Assembly: GCA_964057225.1 (NCBI GenBank)
Contig: OZ059899.1
Location: forward strand, 16,252,501-16,316,500
Source of the DNA: Auanema rhodensis
Lineage: Eukaryota > Nematoda > Chromadorea > Rhabditida > Rhabditidae
DNA length: 64,000 nt
Reading direction: 5' to 3'
Positions 58,000 to 64,000 of the stretch are shown here, in pieces. The translations under genes and the position numbers were made by a program. The notes under the pieces are model-generated. The model did not search any database. It was not told where the DNA came from and saw only the letters and a program-made list of their open reading frames with translations. How positions within the stretch are numbered: the first letter of the stretch is position 1; every line of letters starts with the position of its first letter.

Positions 58000-59067
58000 T
58001 TCTCTATTAATATAGAAGGCAGTGAAGTTCTGGGCTGACAGATCAGAGTTGAAGCAACCAACCAGGCTTTTTAAAAATTGTTTTCGTCTCGGGACCTTAA
58101 ATTCAAATTTTTGAGCTTTATTGGCTGAACTTTTAAGAATTAAGAGCTGTCAGTGGAGGCATTGTAAATCTGATTTTTTTATACTAATAAGACATTAATT
58201 TGAAAACAATTTTGAATAAAAAATATTTATTACAGTATTGAATTCACAGCTTTAGGGATTAGAAAATTTGACCAAGTGTTGTACAATCCTATCAATTTAA
58301 GTAGATGACTACATCTCGTCATCATTAAATTCGAAGTTGATGCTTCGACGCGTTCGGCTAAAATTATATCTATAACATAAGAGATGAGAACAAAAATTCT
58401 TCTTCAGATGATACTTTAAATGTGTATATTTGGGAAAACATATAGGAACCAATTTGGATATTTGTTCTATAACAGATTTATTAGTCGAAGGGACGGTAAA
58501 TGGTATTTCTTTATGCCGTACAATATGATGTTTCCGCAACTAAAAATTAACTTTACATTTATATATAGATACAGATAATACCGAATAAATAGAATAATAA
58601 GTAGCTGGGCATAGCGTGCACAATCGTGATTTTCTTGGAAGATGTTTACGTAAGTGCTCGCTTAGGTTGAGTGTACCGTTCTTTACTAAATAACTTAGTA
58701 TAGAAGTACAATCCTAAGAATATTATACTATCACTTTTATGAAAAATAATTTTTCTAACCGGATATTGGCATTTAATACGAATTCTTTTCAATTTCTTAG
58801 CATTAATTGTTTTCGGTGATTCCTCCACATCGCTTTCCACTGTTAGCGATGAAGTATCCACAAAGCTCGTCACACTTCTGCTTAAAATTTCAAATTAGTT
58901 TCAGTGATCCAATATTCTTTATGCCTGCATATGGTTTCTTCCGCCTCTTCATCAGCCTTTTTTTCACATCTGGAATATAAATAACATGTATAAAAAGTGG
59001 ATGGGTATGTACCGTTCCACAGTATGTTCATTGTTTTCAACACTAGCAACAGGTATATCTGGGATTA
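56915..59067. repeat. 2,153-bp tandem duplication, unit 2
   Basis: Copy of 54762-56914 with offset 2,153 and no difference seen in the segments I compared. Confidence 0.95.
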
Positions 59068-60123
59068 TGACCTTAGATTTTTCACTGCTATCAATAAGTT
59101 CGGCTTCATCTTCATTATCCCTAAATGAAATAATCAAAAACATATTATAATTAACTTGATGAATACTTATGTACAACAGAATTGGCAATTAGAAAGGAGT
59201 TTGTATTTTGAAGATCCGCCGTTAAGGGGCTGGTATCACTGAGATCATTAACTGGTGAAATAGTGCATAAGCTTTCTAAATTGTTGTAAATTACAAAATT
59301 TATTTATAAATATATGCTAAAACTAACGATCAGACACACACGACAGGAAAGATAGTTCAGGATCTTCATTCAAATTTAATTCACTAAGTTTACAAATTAA
59401 TTAAAATATTCTTTTCAAAACGTACCCAGTTAATTTCTTACACTCATCAGTAGATGTTGATTGACCGAATATATCGGTTACTTGAAATATATCAGTGAAC
59501 AGGGAACAATTGATAACATTCTTATCCATCAGAGCTTGAATGCTATCTTGAGTACTTTCCTTTTTTGTTAATTGTTTTTCATTTTTTTCAATATCTTGTA
59601 TAATACTATTCAAAACTCCTTCAACAGCTATATCAATAGTATTGGTGCTATGCACTTCTGGCACTTGACTATCTTCCTTTAAGTTTTTATATAAGTTGCT
59701 TTCGTCTAAGTTATAATAATCCCGACCTAAATACAGTAAAATAATTAATTATCAAAACGGTTTAAAGCCGAATGTACCCATCACAGTGCTCATTTGGAAC
59801 ACTGGAGGCTGGTTATAATCACGTTCATATATGGGAGTTGAGCAATGCCATCCACTATATTCATGTGGTTGAATATTCTGATTCGTGTATTCATGATTCA
59901 CAGATTCGACGTGTTTGAATGATTGATCAGAACAGGGTTCGTTATGCGGAACTTCCATAATAACAAAATCAAAAACTCCAACGGACTTCTAAATGGAAAA
60001 GGATGTTTCAATCAAAGATTACGATGTTACCAGTATATATTCTAAAGATATACCATTCCTCTTGATTTTGTTTATTGATTCGCCGAATATATTTATTTGG
60101 ATATGGTAATTCCCAAAAGTCAT
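58309..60123 (-). CDS. Two-finger C2H2 zinc-finger protein, paralogue D (hybrid)
   Basis: Starts at ATG 60123 with MTFGNYHIQINIFG, the type also seen in fragment A'. At 59929 it switches to the B-type middle region (SFKHVESVNHEYTNQ), in repeat unit 3, and then has the finger and C-terminal exons of the repeat (stop at 58309). Same two-finger layout as B and C. The frame stays open through MEVPHNEPCSDQSFKHVES, so the recombinant exon is in phase. Confidence 0.65.
59068..59929. repeat. 2,153-bp tandem duplication, partial unit 3
   Basis: Matches unit 1 up to GTTTGAATGATTGATCA, then diverges into A'/D-type sequence. Confidence 0.92.
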
Positions 60124-60429
60124 TGTAGTGAAGAAAACTCCAGGAAGAACAACAAAAAAATCAAATCCAGGTAGAAGCTTAAATAGCTCAAATCACTTAT
60201 GTTATGTTAATTTGTTTCGCTGCGGGACCATATACGCAAATTTGAATTGGCTTCAATCTCTTACCAACTACCTGTAACCAATTATCCAAATTTCAATCGG
60301 ATTTATCAAGAATTTCAAAAATTATTTTTAACAAATGAATTCATAAAACCAATTGAGGTAATCTATATGAAAAGAGATTAGAAATATAAATATCTTTATT
60401 ACGGGATTAATAGCACAGGGATAGCTTGT
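59948..60429. repeat. Segmental duplication, right copy (0.48 kb)
   Basis: Partner of 16763-17244. Contains the N-terminal exons of gene D and its upstream flank. Confidence 0.88.
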
Positions 60430-60475
60430 TCATTTAGTAGTAAATGTATAAAAAATATAGTGGTGATTTTTGCTC

Positions 60476-62358
60476 TTAGGCCGTACTTCCAGAATGAGTT
60501 GCATGTCTTAAACGTTTGAAATGTATTCTATAAATAAGCTGTGATACTAATGAAAGTAAATATTAAAACCTAAGATGAACATGGTCTGGGAAACAAATTG
60601 GTACTAAGCTCTTCAGTTTTATTTCGTCACTAATATTGGTCTCCGGGCATGTATATAGCATATTTTTATGCATCCGATAATGATGTCTTCTTAACTAAAA
60701 AAGAACAGTAGGGTTACAAGAAAAGTTTGTTATCAACCAAATAAACATTATAAAATCGACTTTTACAATGTGTACAGTATCTGCTGGGTCGGTCCAGGTG
60801 CGAACGGATATGCTCGGCAAGCCTGAAGGTACCAGCCTTCAATGAATATGACACGGACTTGTTACAGTTCTGCAAAATAATTGTTGAACATCGAATGTGT
60901 TGAATAACCTACCGGGTATTTACATACAACCTTTGTAATTGAGTTTTTCACATCCACTCTAGAAATTTGTTCGCTGTGAGGTGAATCGTTAAAGCAATAT
61001 GTAGGCATATTACCTATTCTGACTTTCGGATATTTTTTTCATAACGAAAGGATTGCTTTCCGGATTCTTCGGTTTTGAACACTTCTTTTCGCAATAGCTC
61101 AAAATTAAACTTCTTTAAAAACTCTCGCCAAAACTCACCTTTTTTTTTGTCTAGAAGTAATAAATGAGTGTGAGAAAAATATATAAAATAAAATGTTTAC
61201 CTCTTTCGCAAGTTCGGCAAAGAAGATAAACTTGATAAGGACTCAGAAGAATCAGTACATTTGGTTTGTTTTTTGTTTTCAGGTTTTTCTTTAAGTTCCT
61301 CATTAACAGAACTGAAGCTGCTAATATATTTGGGAAAGTTCAAATTTCAGTTAACAAACCAGATAGTTCCAGCTTTAACCGGTTCAGCGCATTTTTTAGT
61401 ATTTAGATTATTACATTCTTCGTCAGGATTTTCATTTAATAGACTTCTAAAATTAAAAAAAATTATATTAGAATCATCATCGACTAAACATACTGATCAT
61501 CTATACAGGAACTACTATGTACATCTGTTTCTAAAATAAATAAATAAAGCTTCTCCTAGACAGAATAAAACATACGTGATGATACGCAAGATTGAAATGA
61601 AACATCTAAATTTTTATCCAAAAACTCAGTTGTTTCTAGATCACTAGAAACTTTTGAATTTTAAAATGAAATTTGATTTCTTATTACCAAATATAATCTC
61701 CAGCCGAGGAATCCATTCCATTTTCAAGTGATTTTCCCAAGTCAAAATTACTAATTTGAATTGTGTCTGTGAATAAAGAACAGTCTATTAGACCTTTTGT
61801 AGATGAGTGGGGAATTTTCATATTCGATCCAGCAATCTGCTTTTCATCTTGTTCTATGCGTGAGACTATGTTCTTCATAATATCCTTAACTGTGTCTTGA
61901 GAATGATTTCTTGACATGTAGTAACTTTCTTTATTTTCAGCGATTCTTAGATCGTTGTCTGATAACAGGAATTAAAAGTTTTCAAAAATTCCCACTAACT
62001 ATTTCGAACGAAGCTAATGTCAAATCGAGGAGCATGGTGCGGACTATACAATGGCGTTGAGCATTGCCAGCTTTTTGTGTTTTGAGGTGACAGTCTATTC
62101 TCGATAGGAGTATTGATCCCACTAAAGCTAGATTGATCGAAATGCTCATGATAGACTTTCGAATAATTATGATTTTGATTGTGTGGAATTTCCAGAATCA
62201 CAAAGTTGTAAATACCATTTGATTTCTAAATAAAATATAATATTTAGTTCAATATATAATTTTACCAAAACTTGATCGAGTGATATATTATTTTCAACTA
62301 TATCATCAATGGCGTCACCAAATATGTTTATTTGAATATGAAAATCGTGACACTTCAT
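60476..62358 (-). CDS. Two-finger C2H2 zinc-finger protein, paralogue E
   Basis: Starts MKCHDFHIQINIFG at 62358. The N-terminal half (to 61286) is the same as in gene A. The 3' half is its own: finger 1 with NC then TFRLAEHIRSH, finger 2 CTHCKSRFYNVY plus LRRHHYRMH, then PICFPDHVHLR and, after an intron, a basic tail RIHFKRLRHATHSGSTA ending at 60476. The middle exons (60.9-61.3 kb) are less certain. It lies directly downstream of, and on the same strand as, the CNG channel gene, which identifies it as the original location of the block copied to 15.0-16.6 kb. Confidence 0.65.
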
Positions 62359-62868
62359 TGAACCTGAAATGCTTAAACTTCGAGAAAATTAAATTAAATA
62401 ACAAGCATGTTTCAGATTAATTCAATTTTTTCCGTTGTGGGACCTTAAATTTAAATTTCCAGCGCTTCAGCTTCAGCTGAGCTACTCAACAAAGAGATCA
62501 TCAACTATCCAGGCCTGATATTAAGCTCAAAGTATTTTAAAAATTAAAAACAGATTTCAATATATATATATATATTAATAAATATTATGAATTATAATAT
62601 AATTTAACTTTATTACTATATTTTGAATTTTAAATTTACACGTAAAGTATTGAAATTACAAAAGCAGTAAACATGTAATTATGAAATTTTCATAATAAAA
62701 TCAATAAATTTGTCAAATTATTTATATGAAATACAAGTAATTTTAATAGATAATATATTAATTATTTTTTTTAGTAAAAATATCATCTTCATCTTCTTCA
62801 ATATCGCTGCCGAAATCACTGTCAAAATCAATGCCATCAAAGGCGGAATCGTCATCAGAATCCTGATC
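61286..62868. repeat. Segmental duplication, right (source) copy (1.58 kb)
   Basis: Partner of 15014-16596. Includes the 3' exon of the intact CNG gene, which marks this copy as the source. Confidence 0.92.
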
Positions 62869-64000
62869 TCTGGACCAGTTATATGCTGATGCTCGTCGTA
62901 ATTCTTAAATATTATGAATAATTTCTAAATTTACCGTTCTAAATTGATTGTTTTACCTGTAGGATCACGCTCCAACACATCCTTTAATTCCTTTGTTGTC
63001 TTATTATCAGGAGGCAAAATTTCGGCGACAACTCGTAACATCTTCGGTGTACTCAAACATGAGATCTTGCAAGTTTCTTCCAACCCCTTGTCTTCAGTCT
63101 TAGATTCCTCAGTTTTCTTATCATTTTTCAACATTTGTCTATATATTTCATTCATAATTGTTTAAATAAATCAAATAAACATACGCTGCTTTTTTCTTGA
63201 GCAAAGCTTGAGCTTGGGGATAATACTTAATAACATCATTCAAATCTTCTTTTCCTAATACGAAAAGAGTTGTATATCCTTTAGCTTTAATAGAAGCAGT
63301 TCGTCTATTATTCCCACCAATAGCCAATAAACTATAAATTTTTCGACTTTAATCGATATATCATGTTGAGCTTACCTAATTTCTCCAAATACTGATCCTT
63401 GAGTTAGTTCAGCAAATACTTTTTCATTGTTATCTCCACCTACTACTTGAAGCACACCTTGATTAACGATATACATTTCTTTTCCTACATCTCCCTTAAA
63501 TAAAGAAAATTTAAAAATTTTTCAAATTTCAAGAATAGCAAACCTTTTTACAAACAAGATCACCTGGTAAAAAGATAACAGGTCTAAGTTTAAGAACAAG
63601 ATCTCGAAGTAATGCTCGATCACAATCCTAAATTGAAATATAAAATATAAATATTTATCATTGAAATTTTAATATATACCTGGAATAATTGAACTTTACT
63701 CAAAGTATTATAATGAACAGATAAAGCTAAATCAGTTTGAAGTTTAAGCGGAAGTTTCTCAATTAATTTCTTTTCATCTAAATATTAGTTATTAGTTATC
63801 AGAATATTATCTAACAACAATGTACCTAACGTCTTCTGTTGTTGCCATGTATAGATGAACCAATCACGAACTCTATCAGTTAATTCTTTTGTCAAATTCA
63901 ATCGTTTGCATTCTCCTAATGCTAAATCCATTTTTCTTTGATATTCCTCTCTATTACGATTTGCATTTGATACGATATCACGAATCTAAATAAGATGGTT
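62758..64000 (-). CDS. tax-2: Cyclic-nucleotide-gated channel, beta-type, C-terminal half
   Basis: Non-selective cation channel subunit opened by cGMP or cAMP, used in sensory neurons. The window holds the C-linker ([15 protein letters not shown], then [19 protein letters not shown]), the cyclic-nucleotide-binding domain ([41 protein letters not shown], then [19 protein letters not shown] with the phosphate-binding RRTA), the helix [21 protein letters not shown], and an acidic C-terminus ending at 62758. The VVGG insert and the LLKKKA end fit the beta/TAX-2 branch better than alpha/TAX-4. Introns are short. The transmembrane part and pore lie beyond 64000. The symbol is by similarity only. 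Confidence 0.85.

Overview
The window is eukaryotic and looks like a nematode. It is AT-rich. Genes are split by very short introns (about 31-50 bp, gt...tttcag type). The protein families are animal: cyclin E, ribosomal protein P2, an ETFB lysine methyltransferase, secreted PAN/apple-domain proteins and a cyclic-nucleotide-gated channel. The BEL/Pao retroelement with a phlebovirus-type envelope also has known relatives in nematodes. I cannot name the species.

Layout. 1-13.4 kb is ordinary gene-dense sequence: cyclin E (+, 5' end outside the window), an ETFB methyltransferase (-), RPLP2 (-), a long Gln/Pro-rich nuclear-type protein (+) and a secreted protein with two PAN domains (-). From 14.3 to 17.2 kb, and again from 54.2 to 62.4 kb, lie members of one family of two-finger C2H2 zinc-finger genes, all on the minus strand. 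They share an N-terminal motif (HIQINIFG) that I do not recognise. The window ends in the 3' half of a CNG channel beta-type gene (-).

Between the two zinc-finger clusters (17.2-54.0 kb) is a repeat-dominated block. It is built from a 200-bp satellite: a 3.0-kb array and a 15.3-kb array that were one array before a BEL/Pao element inserted, plus several broken and inverted pieces on the left. Nested in or between the satellite are: (i) a complete 9,158-bp BEL/Pao element (29,487-38,644) with two apparently identical 449-bp LTRs, a 5-bp target-site duplication and one uninterrupted 2,764-codon gag-pol-env frame; (ii) a gag-only internally deleted relative (19,882-22,192); (iii) fragments of an older BEL element with two small coiled-coil/zinc-knuckle genes; (iv) an intron-containing gene whose N-terminus resembles the TDP-43 N-terminal domain and whose C-terminus is a chymotrypsin-fold protease; (v) a lone ORF resembling the adenain-type protease of Polinton/Maverick elements.

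The zinc-finger genes have been reshuffled by duplication. A 1.58-kb block at 15,014-16,596 copies 61,286-62,868, including the last exon of the CNG channel. A 0.48-kb block at 16,763-17,244 copies 59,948-60,429. A 2,153-bp unit is repeated 2.4 times at 54,762-59,929 with breakpoints inside genes, so it creates hybrid paralogues. The strongest candidates for follow-up are the TDP-43N/protease fusion, the possibly active envelope-bearing BEL element with its tRNA-Gly-like LTR segment, and the zinc-finger family flanking the satellite.
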